Part shown: positions 1 to 8,198 of the stretch, one piece after another
How the letters are laid out: each line of letters starts with the position of its first letter
Position numbering within the stretch: position 1 is the stretch's first letter
IMG/VR virus record: IMGVR_UViG_3300032820_000035
Coordinates: 1-39,340 of that record
From: a virus
Length of the DNA: 39,340 nt
Reading direction: 5' to 3' (one strand)
Position numbers and translations under genes: made by a program
The notes under the pieces: model-generated
What the model was told of the DNA's origin: nothing
Databases searched by the model: none
What the model saw: only the letters and a program-made list of their open reading frames with translations

Positions 1-20
1 AAAAAGGAGTAAATAGTATT

Positions 21-989
21 ATGGCAACATTGAAAAAAATATTAGGTGAAAGAACAGCCGGAGGCGGTATAGAACAAAACATAGAAAAAGGTTATATCTA
101 TGCTTATTCTCCAGGTACTCAACATTCTAATTTTTGTAATGGAGTTTGCTGGACTGCACCTTCAAATGGTAAAGCAATTGTAGAAATTTGGGGAGCTGGT
201 GGATCTGGTTCTCGTATGTGTTGTTGTGGTGATGGATTACCAGGCAATGCAGGAGGTTATTCTAAGAAAACTCTTGCAATTACGGCAGATGATACTATTA
301 CAGCTTCTTTAGGAATGGCTTGTATGTCTCACCCACTTTGTCACTCAGGTTGCGGTAGTCCAACTCAATTATGTTATGTAACAGCCGGTAGTAATGGAAA
401 TGGTTGTATGTGTGCTAGAGGTGGATATGGCGGGAAATCAATGTGTACTACAGGTACATCTTTTTATTGCTGTTATTCCAACGAAGGATTTTGTTTCAAA
501 AGATGTAACAATGACAATTGTGCATTAATTTGTAACGTATGTTCTGGAGCATGGGAAGCCTTAGCATATGGTGGTGACGTAAACTGTTGTGGAGAAATAG
601 GTTGCGTAAGTTATTTTGGATGTTGTCCTCACTGTAAATGTTTCTTTCAAAGACACGCACCTGTACCAGCAGGTATGTTTGCAGAAAATGGAGCGTTAAT
701 TACGTTCCAATCAGAATCAGATACGACTCCAATGTCGCAATGGTCAGGAAATCAATTATTCCAATATTATGCGTCCCTTAATTTGGCAACAAAAGCGCCA
801 AGACAAGGAAATCCAAGATCATATTGTTGGAGATCAGACAGATCTTGTGGATGTTATGAATCACAAGGTTGTGCAAATTTATTGCCAGTTGGAGCTGGCG
901 GATTAGGACCACTTGCTTGTCCTGATGTTAGAGACCACGGAATTAGAGGTGGTCATGGAGGCGTTAGAATTAAATTTATAGCTTCATAA
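21..989 (+). CDS. Cysteine- and glycine-rich phage surface/tail protein
   Basis: No named family is recognised. The 322-aa product is glycine-rich with about 31 cysteines (near 10%), many as CC or CCC runs or short-spaced pairs between residues 39 and 300. It starts with a short polar region, then WGAGGSGS at about residue 58, and ends with glycine-rich segments (GAGGLGP, GGHGGVRIKF) before a short beta-like tail. Glycine-rich C-terminal domains of this kind occur in phage receptor-binding and tail-tip proteins, so an adhesin role is inferred from composition and from the tail genes that follow. The start is supported by AAGGAGT 9 nt upstream. The other proteins in the window have few cysteines, so this one stands out. 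It could instead be a metal-binding or disulfide-stabilised decoration protein. Confidence 0.7.
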   Translation: MATLKKILGERTAGGGIEQNIEKGYIYAYSPGTQHSNFCNGVCWTAPSNGKAIVEIWGAGGSGSRMCCCGDGLPGNAGGYSKKTLAITADDTITASLGMACMSHPLCHSGCGSPTQLCYVTAGSNGNGCMCARGGYGGKSMCTTGTSFYCCYSNEGFCFKRCNNDNCALICNVCSGAWEALAYGGDVNCCGEIGCVSYFGCCPHCKCFFQRHAPVPAGMFAENGALITFQSESDTTPMSQWSGNQLFQYYASLNLATKAPRQGNPRSYCWRSDRSCGCYESQGCANLLPVGAGGLGPLACPDVRDHGIRGGHGGVRIKFIAS

Positions 990-1014
990 TAAATATTAGT
1001 ATTAACAGGAGTTA

Positions 1015-1022
1015 GATAAATA
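1015..1022 (+). promoter_or_regulatory. T4-type late promoter box GATAAATA
   Basis: GATAAATA differs from the T4 late box TATAAATA only at the first base. If transcription starts about 6 nt downstream, as in T4, the leader is about 13 nt and carries GGAG in front of the ATG at 1041. Confidence 0.55.
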
Positions 1023-1040
1023 GTTTTATAGGAGAACACA

Positions 1041-1697
1041 ATGACAGTTAGCGTAGCTTTTAATATTGAAATGCCAAATGAACCGTATGTAGATGATTTT
1101 TCAAACGGTGATGTTCATGCGTCAACTTATATTGGACATAAGTTTGTTTCAGTTAGCGTAGATGCAGATGGATGGGTTATTAGTGTTTTATCAGAAGCAG
1201 ATACAGAAGCAGGATTAGTAGAACAAGCTAAACCTACACCTGAAAATCATACAGCATTAACAATTGATGGTACAGCAAATCCTTTTGAAGCGTCTTATGT
1301 AAGTAGAAAATATACAACAGGTGCAGTAGCAAATTACACAGAAAATTTAGGAACAACTGATGATAATGGAGATCCTGAAACGTGGGAATATACATGGCAC
1401 GAAAACGGAATTTTATCTCAAATTTACTTACACGGTACATTAAAATACTCAGGTGGAGCATTTCAAAAACCTACAATGAGAATACACGCATTTGACCAAG
1501 CATCATTTAATGCATCAATGGGTCCTATGTCAGCAGGATTACAAGAAGCTCTTGATGCCGACTCGGCGAATCAAGTTTATTCAGCAGAGCAAAGACAAGC
1601 AATTATAGATCACAAAACATATGTAGATAACATTACTACAAAATACGCGGCAGTTAAGCATTGGAAAGTTCCTTTCAAACCAATGCCTCACGTATAA
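1041..1697 (+). CDS. Hypothetical structural-type protein, 218 aa
   Basis: Function unknown. This is an acidic soluble protein with no membrane segment or signal peptide. The N-terminal half is beta-like, with alternating valine and threonine. The C-terminal part (about 150-218) looks helical, including SAEQRQAIIDHKTYVDN near residue 180. It lies between the cysteine-rich surface protein and the sugar-modification cassette, within a run of tail genes, so a virion or fibre-associated role is likely but inferred. GGAG lies 9 nt before the ATG and a late box at 1015-1022 precedes it. It could be a chaperone or short fibre component. Confidence 0.7.
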   Translation: MTVSVAFNIEMPNEPYVDDFSNGDVHASTYIGHKFVSVSVDADGWVISVLSEADTEAGLVEQAKPTPENHTALTIDGTANPFEASYVSRKYTTGAVANYTENLGTTDDNGDPETWEYTWHENGILSQIYLHGTLKYSGGAFQKPTMRIHAFDQASFNASMGPMSAGLQEALDADSANQVYSAEQRQAIIDHKTYVDNITTKYAAVKHWKVPFKPMPHV

Positions 1698-1730
1698 TAG
1701 TTTAATACCTCACAATACAATTCAAAATTT

Positions 1731-1775
1731 TTAGGTAACAACATTCATACTTTATAAGTATAAGTGTTAACCTAA
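1731..1775 (+). other. Long imperfect inverted repeat in the gap before the GT9 gene
   Basis: TTAGGTAACAAC at 1731 is mirrored by GTGTTAACCTAA ending at 1775. Between them lies a 6-bp stem ATACTT/AAGTAT with loop TAT. No T-tract follows, so a classical terminator is unlikely. It directly precedes the ATG at 1778, which has no Shine-Dalgarno. It may control readthrough or translation of the sugar cassette. Confidence 0.5.
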
Positions 1776-1777
1776 TT

Positions 1778-2749
1778 ATGACTAAAAATAATCCAATATC
1801 TAGACCAAAAGCATTTTTTTTAAATGGAGGAATGGGCAGAATTATTTGTGCCATCCCTGCCCTTGAAAAATATTATGAAGAATCTGATGATAAAGATTTT
1901 ATCATAGTAGTAGAAGGAATTCAAAATATTCTAAATGGTCATCCAACTTTAGACGCTAGAACATATGATTATTCTCATAAAAATTTATTTCATACTAAAC
2001 TTGTAAAAATGGATGTAGTAAGTTTAGAACCTTATAGAGTATGGGAATATTATAATCAAAAATGTAATATAATTCAAGCATTTGATATTTTAATTAATAA
2101 TAAAGGTGTAAGAGAATTGCCTAAACCTAAAATTAATTTGAGTAAAGAAGAATTAATGGCAGGAGAAAAAGCAATAAATGATATTAAAAAACAAATTAAA
2201 AAAGACAAAGTAATTATTATTCAACCCTTCGGTCGAGCAATTCAACAAATAGATAGTAGTTTTGTAGATAAATCTAACCGAAGTATGGAATTTAAAAATT
2301 TAAAAAATTTAATAAGAAAATTTCAGGAAAAAGATTATGCAGTAGCTATAATGGCAGAATTTGGAATAGAATTTAAAGATGAAAAATATAAAGATGAAGT
2401 AGCAATGCCTGAAAAAATTGACTTAAGACAATGGACAGCAATTATAAAATATGCTGATCAATTTTTAGGTTGTGACAGTGTAGGACAACATTTGTCTTAT
2501 ATAGTTGATACACCATGTACAGTTGTTATAGGACAAACTTATCCTATTAACACATCATACCCTAAAACAAAAAATATTTCTATAATTGATATGGGACAAC
2601 TAGAACGAGAATATGATCCAATAAGAATAACAGTAGATGAAAGAGTTAGTAGACAAGGTGAAAAATTAATGTGGATGAGTAAAGAAATAGAAGATCTTGT
2701 TGTAAAAGTAGTATTAGGTGAAGAAACAATAGAGGAAGAAGATGAATAA
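1778..2749 (+). CDS. GT9-like (heptosyltransferase-type) glycosyltransferase, copy A
   Basis: Probably moves a sugar from a nucleotide-sugar donor; the GT9 family contains the ADP-heptose:LPS heptosyltransferases. Visible family features are an N-terminal glycine loop with following helix (FFLNGGMGRIICAIPALEKY, about 13-32), a middle strand (IIIQPFGRA, about 149) and the C-terminal donor-site signature FLGCDSVGQHLSY, equivalent to the GxDSGxxH of GT9, followed by VVIGQTYPINTSYP. The length (323 aa) fits the family. It is a close paralogue of the gene at 4537-5487, sharing GHPTL, EPYR-WEYY-QKC and NNKG-REL-KP. It overlaps the carbamoyltransferase by 8 nt. No Shine-Dalgarno precedes the ATG. 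The acceptor is unknown and heptose as donor is inferred from HldE and HldD in the same window. Confidence 0.75.
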   Translation: MTKNNPISRPKAFFLNGGMGRIICAIPALEKYYEESDDKDFIIVVEGIQNILNGHPTLDARTYDYSHKNLFHTKLVKMDVVSLEPYRVWEYYNQKCNIIQAFDILINNKGVRELPKPKINLSKEELMAGEKAINDIKKQIKKDKVIIIQPFGRAIQQIDSSFVDKSNRSMEFKNLKNLIRKFQEKDYAVAIMAEFGIEFKDEKYKDEVAMPEKIDLRQWTAIIKYADQFLGCDSVGQHLSYIVDTPCTVVIGQTYPINTSYPKTKNISIIDMGQLEREYDPIRITVDERVSRQGEKLMWMSKEIEDLVVKVVLGEETIEEEDE

Positions 2750-4550
2750 AAAATCTGGATGGATTGCCGCAATTTCTAGAGGACATAATTCAGGAATATG
2801 TCTAATGAAAGATGGAGAAATTATTTTTGCAATTGAAGAAGAAAGATTATCAAGACACAAATATGATGGTGGTCCTTATATGAGTATGTTGGAAATATTA
2901 AAATATACAGACACTTTAGATTATTTAATTATAGCACATACCCAACCATTAACTGATCCTTCTACTGGTAGAGTTGATTATACAGGTGATGATGTATATA
3001 CAGGTTTAGCAAGAAAATTAGGATTGATAGATAGAAAAGTAGATTTAAAAAAACATCCTCAAGTAATAGATCTCAGTCATATTCATCACAAGTTACACGC
3101 CGCCTGTGCTTTTTATAGATCTGGATTTGATGAAGCGTGTGCGGTTATTTGTGATGGTGCAGGAACTTTTATGCCTATTAATAGTTCTCTTGTAGGTGAT
3201 ATGACAATGTTTGAAGTTGAATCTATATTTGATTGTTCTTATCCTAATAATATATTTACTGTATGGAAACATTATGGTACTGGTACAACATCTCCAGGTG
3301 CTCTTATGACACAACAATCAGACAAAATGGGAGAGCCTGGAAGAACTCATCAAGTATTATTGTCAGACAAGGCAGGAATTACTAAAGTTTATGAAGCAGT
3401 TACTCAATACTGTGGATTTTCTGCCATTGAAGCAGGAAAAACAATGGGATTATTTCCTTATGGAAAACCTAATGATAGAATCCCTAAACTTTTTCAACAA
3501 GAAGGAAGATTTTCACAATCTAATAGAAATGTAATTCTTCCTACATATCCAAATGCGGCTATAGTAAATGAACAAATGTATGAATATCTTAATAATGTAC
3601 CTGAAAGTTGTTCTGATGTTTCTACATTAGATAATAGGAGAGATTTAGCATATGCTTGTCAAATAGAAACTCAAGCAGAATTATTAAAAGTAATTTACCA
3701 GGCTGTAAAAAGAACAGGTAGAAAAAATGTTGTATTATCAGGTGGCTATGGATTAAATTGTGTAGCAAATTATTTTTATCTTGAATCTTTAAGAAAAGAT
3801 GGAATTAATTTATTTGTTGAACCTGTGTCAAATGACGCTGGAACAGCCATTGGAGCGGCTCTTTTATTTTATTATGCTTTGTCAGAGGATAAGACAAAAA
3901 GACCACTTACTACATTGTGTCAAGGTCCTGAAAGAAAATATACATTAGAACAAATACAAGAATTAACAAATAAAGAAGGTATTGAATTAGTAGATGCAAA
4001 CGATAAAGATATAGTCAAATTAATGATAGAAAAAAATATTGTTTCTATGTTTCAAGGAAAATCAGAGAGTGGACCTAGAGCATTAGGTAATAGAAGTATT
4101 TTATTTGATCCTACATTTAAAGATGGTAAAGATTTTGTTAATATAGTTAAACGTAGAGAATATTTTAGACCATTTGCAGGGTCTATATTACATGAACACG
4201 TACATGATTGGTTTGATTTAAGAGGAATGGAAGAAAGTCCTTTTATGATGTATGCTGTAAATTGTCAAGAAGGAATAGCAGAAAAAATTCCTAGCATTAT
4301 ACACATAGATGGTACTTGTAGAATACAAACAGTTAAAGAAGAACAAAATCCATTGTATTATAAATTAATTAAAGAGTTTTATGATCAAACAAAAATACCA
4401 ATAGTGTTTAATACGTCATTTAATTTGGCAGGAGAACCACTTGTAGAAACATTACAAGATGCTATATTAACTCTTGAACACTCTCTTTTAGAATATTTGT
4501 ATCTTCCAGAATATGGAAAAATGATAAAGGTAAAAAATGTCGAGAAATAG
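2742..4550 (+). CDS. O-carbamoyltransferase, NodU/CmcH/TobZ family
   Basis: Transfers a carbamoyl group from carbamoyl phosphate, through carbamoyl-AMP, to a hydroxyl, usually of a sugar. The 602-aa length matches the family. The N-terminal Kae1/HSP70-like domain shows AISRGHNSGICLMKDG (10-25), EEERLSRHKYDGG (32-44), the metal-binding HxxxH (H115, H119) and CDGAG (137-141). Further on come VVLSGGYGLNCVAN, the C-terminal YrdC-like signature SESGPRALGNRSI and FNTSFNLAGEPLVET. No key motif is missing, so the enzyme is probably active. It is translationally coupled on both sides, overlapping the upstream GT9 gene by 8 nt and the downstream GT9 gene by 14 nt. The likely substrate is the sugar handled by those two enzymes. 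Carbamoylated heptose is known in Pseudomonas LPS cores, which makes heptose a plausible acceptor, but this is inference. Confidence 0.92.
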   Translation: MNKKSGWIAAISRGHNSGICLMKDGEIIFAIEEERLSRHKYDGGPYMSMLEILKYTDTLDYLIIAHTQPLTDPSTGRVDYTGDDVYTGLARKLGLIDRKVDLKKHPQVIDLSHIHHKLHAACAFYRSGFDEACAVICDGAGTFMPINSSLVGDMTMFEVESIFDCSYPNNIFTVWKHYGTGTTSPGALMTQQSDKMGEPGRTHQVLLSDKAGITKVYEAVTQYCGFSAIEAGKTMGLFPYGKPNDRIPKLFQQEGRFSQSNRNVILPTYPNAAIVNEQMYEYLNNVPESCSDVSTLDNRRDLAYACQIETQAELLKVIYQAVKRTGRKNVVLSGGYGLNCVANYFYLESLRKDGINLFVEPVSNDAGTAIGAALLFYYALSEDKTKRPLTTLCQGPERKYTLEQIQELTNKEGIELVDANDKDIVKLMIEKNIVSMFQGKSESGPRALGNRSILFDPTFKDGKDFVNIVKRREYFRPFAGSILHEHVHDWFDLRGMEESPFMMYAVNCQEGIAEKIPSIIHIDGTCRIQTVKEEQNPLYYKLIKEFYDQTKIPIVFNTSFNLAGEPLVETLQDAILTLEHSLLEYLYLPEYGKMIKVKNVEK

Positions 4551-5487
4551 TGCTATCTTTTTAAATGGTGGAGCAGGAAGAATGCTCAATTCAATACCTG
4601 CTTTAGAGAATTATCAAAAAGAAAATCCGGATGATGATTTTGTAATAGTTTGTGAAGGTGGTACAGATGTTTTAAAAGGACATCCAACGTTACATTTTAG
4701 AACTTATGATGCTTGGCATAAAAACATTTTTCAAGAAATTTTAAAAGATAGAAATATAATTAGTCCAGAACCTTATAGAATTTGGGAATACTATACTCAA
4801 AAATGTAGTCTTGCTCAAGCATATGACATTGCACTTAATAATAAAGGCATAAGAGAATTATCTAAACCTTCAATAAAATTAAGTAAAGATGAAATTTTAT
4901 ATGCTCGAAAAATGTTAACAGAAATAAAAAATAAGACTAAAAAAGACAAAGTAATTATAGTACAACCATTTGGACGAGGTATTAAAAAAGAAGATAAAGA
5001 TATAGTAGACATTACAGGTAGAAGTATTGAAATAAAAAATCTTTATAATATTGTAAGAAAATTGGCTAAAAATTACAGTATATTAGTTATGACTGAAGTA
5101 GCTTTAGAATTTAATAAGCATATGTCAACACCTATTGCTATGCCACCTAATGTTCATATTAGAATATGGATGGCTTTAATTAAACAATGTGATCACTTTT
5201 TAGGTTGTGATAGTGTAGGACAACATATTGCTTATGCTTTTGATAAAACTACTACAGCTATAATAGGGTCTACATACCCTATTAACACGTCATATCCTGA
5301 CGAAGAAACGTTTGACATCATAGATTTGGGCAAAGATGACCGAGTATATAGCCCTATAAGAATAACTGTAGATGAATTTTCTGACAGAATAAATGAAGGT
5401 ATAATGGACATGGATGACCAGCAAGAACAAAGGATAATTCAGTCAGTTAATAGAATGATAAAACACGGTAAAAATAACCAATCATAA
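4537..5487 (+). CDS. GT9-like glycosyltransferase, copy B
   Basis: Second GT9-like enzyme (316 aa), similar along its whole length to the copy at 1778, roughly half identical by eye. Conserved elements are FLNGGAGRMLNSIPALENY (8-26), FVIVCEGGTDVLKGHPTL, IIVQPFGRGIKK and the donor-site block FLGCDSVGQHIAYAF followed by GSTYPINTSYP. The acidic C-terminal tail (DQQEQRIIQSVNRMIKHGK) differs from copy A. It overlaps the carbamoyltransferase by 14 nt, and this overlap sets its start. A gene duplication that now flanks the carbamoyltransferase suggests two successive transfers or two acceptors, with carbamoylation between. Donor and acceptor cannot be read from the sequence. Confidence 0.75.
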   Translation: MSRNSAIFLNGGAGRMLNSIPALENYQKENPDDDFVIVCEGGTDVLKGHPTLHFRTYDAWHKNIFQEILKDRNIISPEPYRIWEYYTQKCSLAQAYDIALNNKGIRELSKPSIKLSKDEILYARKMLTEIKNKTKKDKVIIVQPFGRGIKKEDKDIVDITGRSIEIKNLYNIVRKLAKNYSILVMTEVALEFNKHMSTPIAMPPNVHIRIWMALIKQCDHFLGCDSVGQHIAYAFDKTTTAIIGSTYPINTSYPDEETFDIIDLGKDDRVYSPIRITVDEFSDRINEGIMDMDDQQEQRIIQSVNRMIKHGKNNQS

Positions 5488-5522
5488 CCCACTCCCCCAC
5501 TCAACTCTATCCTAGTAAAATT

Positions 5523-5530
5523 GGTAAATA
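5523..5530 (+). promoter_or_regulatory. Late-promoter-like box GGTAAATA
   Basis: A variant of the late box with GG at the first two positions, lying 23 nt before the ATG at 5554. The predicted leader of about 18 nt carries GAAGGA as Shine-Dalgarno. The same variant occurs in front of the HNH gene on the other strand. It would restart late transcription after the sugar cassette. Confidence 0.4.
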
Positions 5531-5553
5531 CATAATATAGAAGGATTTTTCAA

Positions 5554-5970
5554 ATGTTTGATGTGTCAAGATTATTTGGTAAAGGCGACAAAAATACGTT
5601 GTTAATGAAAAATGGATTAAATTTTTCATACAGCGGCCCTTATACTGTGGTAGAAGAAGAGGTGGTTTTAGACCAATGGCACGTTAATACCTTCTGTACA
5701 GCAGAGTATACAATATCTGTAGATTACGATACAAATAATAAAGAAATTATTAGATGTTTAATGGTAGCTAGTCCTGAAAATAGTTCTCTTACAATTTATG
5801 GTAGATCAAATTTAGGAAATGATTTAGTAAAATTAACTAGTGCAGTTACTAATTCATATGTACAATTAAAAATAGACCCTGCAAATAAAACAGCAACAAC
5901 AAAATATACAGGATCAAAAGTTATCTTTAAAGCAACATATTTTCAAACAATAAATGCTTTAAAACTTTAG
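5554..5970 (+). CDS. Hypothetical virion structural-type protein, 138 aa
   Basis: No named function. The small protein is beta-rich with alternating hydrophobic residues throughout (TAEYTISVDYDTN, SLTIYGRSNLGNDLV, VIFKATYFQ). It has no membrane segment and few charges in the core, as expected for a fibre or baseplate accessory subunit. AAGGA lies 10 nt before the ATG. It sits between the sugar cassette and the two large fibre genes. I recall similar short proteins beside tail-fibre genes in marine T4-like phages, but I could not check this. Confidence 0.65.
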   Translation: MFDVSRLFGKGDKNTLLMKNGLNFSYSGPYTVVEEEVVLDQWHVNTFCTAEYTISVDYDTNNKEIIRCLMVASPENSSLTIYGRSNLGNDLVKLTSAVTNSYVQLKIDPANKTATTKYTGSKVIFKATYFQTINALKL

Positions 5971-5981
5971 AAGGAAAACAA

Positions 5982-5989
5982 GATAAATA
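5982..5989 (+). promoter_or_regulatory. T4-type late promoter box GATAAATA
   Basis: Located 15 nt before the ATG at 6005. The predicted leader is about 10 nt and contains only a weak GGA. It would drive the two large fibre genes. Confidence 0.5.
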
Positions 5990-6004
5990 TAGAGTGGACA
6001 TAAA

Positions 6005-8194
6005 ATGGCAGTAAATTATAAACCTTTAGAATCGCAATATGGTTATAAATCCCCAGGATTTGTTGTAGATGATACGGGTAATGTAACAGTAAGAACTGTA
6101 ACCAGCACATATATTCCAACACCAGCTGAATCCGTAAATTTCATAGTTTCTGAAGATGCAAGTCAATTTACTATGGTGGCACCTTCAGCCGCATCTTATA
6201 CTCCAACAGCCGCATCATATACACCTTCAACAGGAGTAATGGTATTAACTATTGGAACACATACTTTACAAGCTGGTAATAAAATTAAAATTGCCCCTAA
6301 TAGTTTAACATTTACTTGTAACATGGACGGTCACGCTACTGAAAAAACATATCCAAGGGCAACTGGATCAGCCGCACCTGGTGGAGTAGATTATTTCTAT
6401 GATAAAGAAATAACACTTACTGGTAGAACAGAAACAACAATTACAATGAACGTTGGTGATACTAGTATATCAGGTAACAATCATCCACATACGTTTGTAA
6501 GAGCTACTGCTGATTGTGTAACTAATGAGTCTTTAGGAACTAATCCACTTCTTTCTTTAGAAAGAGGACAAAGTTACGTTTTTAAACTTAATGAATTAAG
6601 TTCTTTAACATTTAATACATTTTCACCTGACGGTAATAATCCTTTAGTTCCAGGAAATCTTTTTAATGATGGTTTAAAACACGTTACAACTATTACAGGA
6701 AATACACTTGTATCTGGTACTTTAACATTTGCTCAATCTTGGCAACAAGAAACAGATTATAATAGATCTGTATCTATAGTTGTACCTGATACTGCAAATA
6801 CTCCTTTACAAGGAAAACAAATACCTGTAGTTATAAGTTTGCATAATACAAATAAAACAATGGGGAATGGTATTGCAAACATTACATATATGACAGACAA
6901 AATTTTAATTGCTCCTCAAGGTTATAATAATGAATGGAATGTTGGTTATCAAACTAGTAAAGCAAATGATATTGCATTTCTTGATAGCATTATAGAAGAA
7001 TTAGAAAAGTATGACAATGTAGATACTACAGCTATTACAATAGTAGGTAAAGGTAATGGCGGACAGTTAGCACATCAATATGGTTTACAAACAACAAAAA
7101 CAAATGTTACAAACATAGTAATTGAGTCAGCATTATTTCACGAAGATCAATACAGAAAAGATACTAATACGTTTTATGGAATGAATTTAACAAATTTAGG
7201 AGATTCAACAGTTGTATCTTGGTCGGCTGTATCAGTTTTACCTAAAAATATTTTAATGTTTCACGGTGAGGTAGATTTAGTTTTTCCTTATAATGGTGGA
7301 ACTGTAAGTGGTCAAACTTTTACTAACGCAGAAGATACTATATATGGTTGGGCAAAAGCAAATAATACAGCTGAAGCACAATTAAGCAACTCTGGTGTTA
7401 CACAATCAGATGGGTCAAACTTATTCTCATATAATTCTGGTGATGTTCAAATGTATGGATTTCCTAATATAGCACAAAATTGGGACGCATTTCTAACATC
7501 AGTTCAAGCAAAAATAAATGCTTTAGCAACACCTAATTCTTATTTGAATATTCCAGTAATTACAGATACTACTGAAGGTGATGCACAAGGAAAAGCAACA
7601 GGACTTACAACGTGGGAAGTTCCAGTAGATGCTCCAGATGTATTATTTTATGGAAATAGTAATCGAAATCCTTATGGATCAGTTGCTATTACTAACCCAA
7701 CTCTTGTAGGAATAGGATCTTTTAGTTCTATTCTTAATACAGGAAATTTCTTTAGTTCAGGTGAAGATGCAATTATAACAATGAGTCCAACAGGTACTGG
7801 TACTGTAACTATTTCTCCAGCAGGTGGTGGATTTATAAACAATGTAAATGTTAATGCAACTAATTTAACAGTAGGTGGAGAAGTAACTATAACACCTAAT
7901 GAAGATGTAACTATAAGCCCACAAGTAAATGGTACGTTAGCAATGAACCCTTTATCAAGAGGTGAAATGAATAATATGAATATAGGAGGTTCTATAGCAG
8001 GAGATGGGTCTTTTTCTAGTTTAGTTTCTAGCGGAGGAACGTTAAATAACACTACAATTGGTGTAACTACACCTGCAAATGCTGGGTTCTTAACTGCTAC
8101 GGCGGAAAACGTTCCGACAGATAAAAAGGACTTAGGTAATAAAGCGTATATTGATAATACCTCAATGGTATATTCAATTGCATTAGGAGTATAA
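6005..8194 (+). CDS. Tail-fibre-like protein with an inactivated esterase-like domain
   Basis: A 729-aa mosaic. Residues 46-172 form a beta domain with CNMDGHATEKTYPRATG and NNHPHTFVRATADCV, a module I associate with marine myovirus fibre proteins. Residues about 254-505 resemble the LpqC/polyhydroxybutyrate-depolymerase alpha/beta-hydrolase fold: VVISLHNTNK, ILIAPQGYNNEWNVG, then GKGNGG (348-353) at the nucleophile elbow and MFHGEVDLVFPYNGG (418-432) at the acid loop. In active relatives the elbow is GLSNGG. Here the serine is glycine (G350) and no histidine is visible where the catalytic one should lie (about 478-500), while D424 is kept. The C-terminal 180 residues carry fibre repeats (SPTGTGTVTISPAGGG, ITPNEDVTISPQVNG). 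It probably binds, rather than cleaves, a surface polymer. It ends 4 nt before the next gene. Confidence 0.78.
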   Translation: MAVNYKPLESQYGYKSPGFVVDDTGNVTVRTVTSTYIPTPAESVNFIVSEDASQFTMVAPSAASYTPTAASYTPSTGVMVLTIGTHTLQAGNKIKIAPNSLTFTCNMDGHATEKTYPRATGSAAPGGVDYFYDKEITLTGRTETTITMNVGDTSISGNNHPHTFVRATADCVTNESLGTNPLLSLERGQSYVFKLNELSSLTFNTFSPDGNNPLVPGNLFNDGLKHVTTITGNTLVSGTLTFAQSWQQETDYNRSVSIVVPDTANTPLQGKQIPVVISLHNTNKTMGNGIANITYMTDKILIAPQGYNNEWNVGYQTSKANDIAFLDSIIEELEKYDNVDTTAITIVGKGNGGQLAHQYGLQTTKTNVTNIVIESALFHEDQYRKDTNTFYGMNLTNLGDSTVVSWSAVSVLPKNILMFHGEVDLVFPYNGGTVSGQTFTNAEDTIYGWAKANNTAEAQLSNSGVTQSDGSNLFSYNSGDVQMYGFPNIAQNWDAFLTSVQAKINALATPNSYLNIPVITDTTEGDAQGKATGLTTWEVPVDAPDVLFYGNSNRNPYGSVAITNPTLVGIGSFSSILNTGNFFSSGEDAIITMSPTGTGTVTISPAGGGFINNVNVNATNLTVGGEVTITPNEDVTISPQVNGTLAMNPLSRGEMNNMNIGGSIAGDGSFSSLVSSGGTLNNTTIGVTTPANAGFLTATAENVPTDKKDLGNKAYIDNTSMVYSIALGV

Positions 8195-8198
8195 TTAA

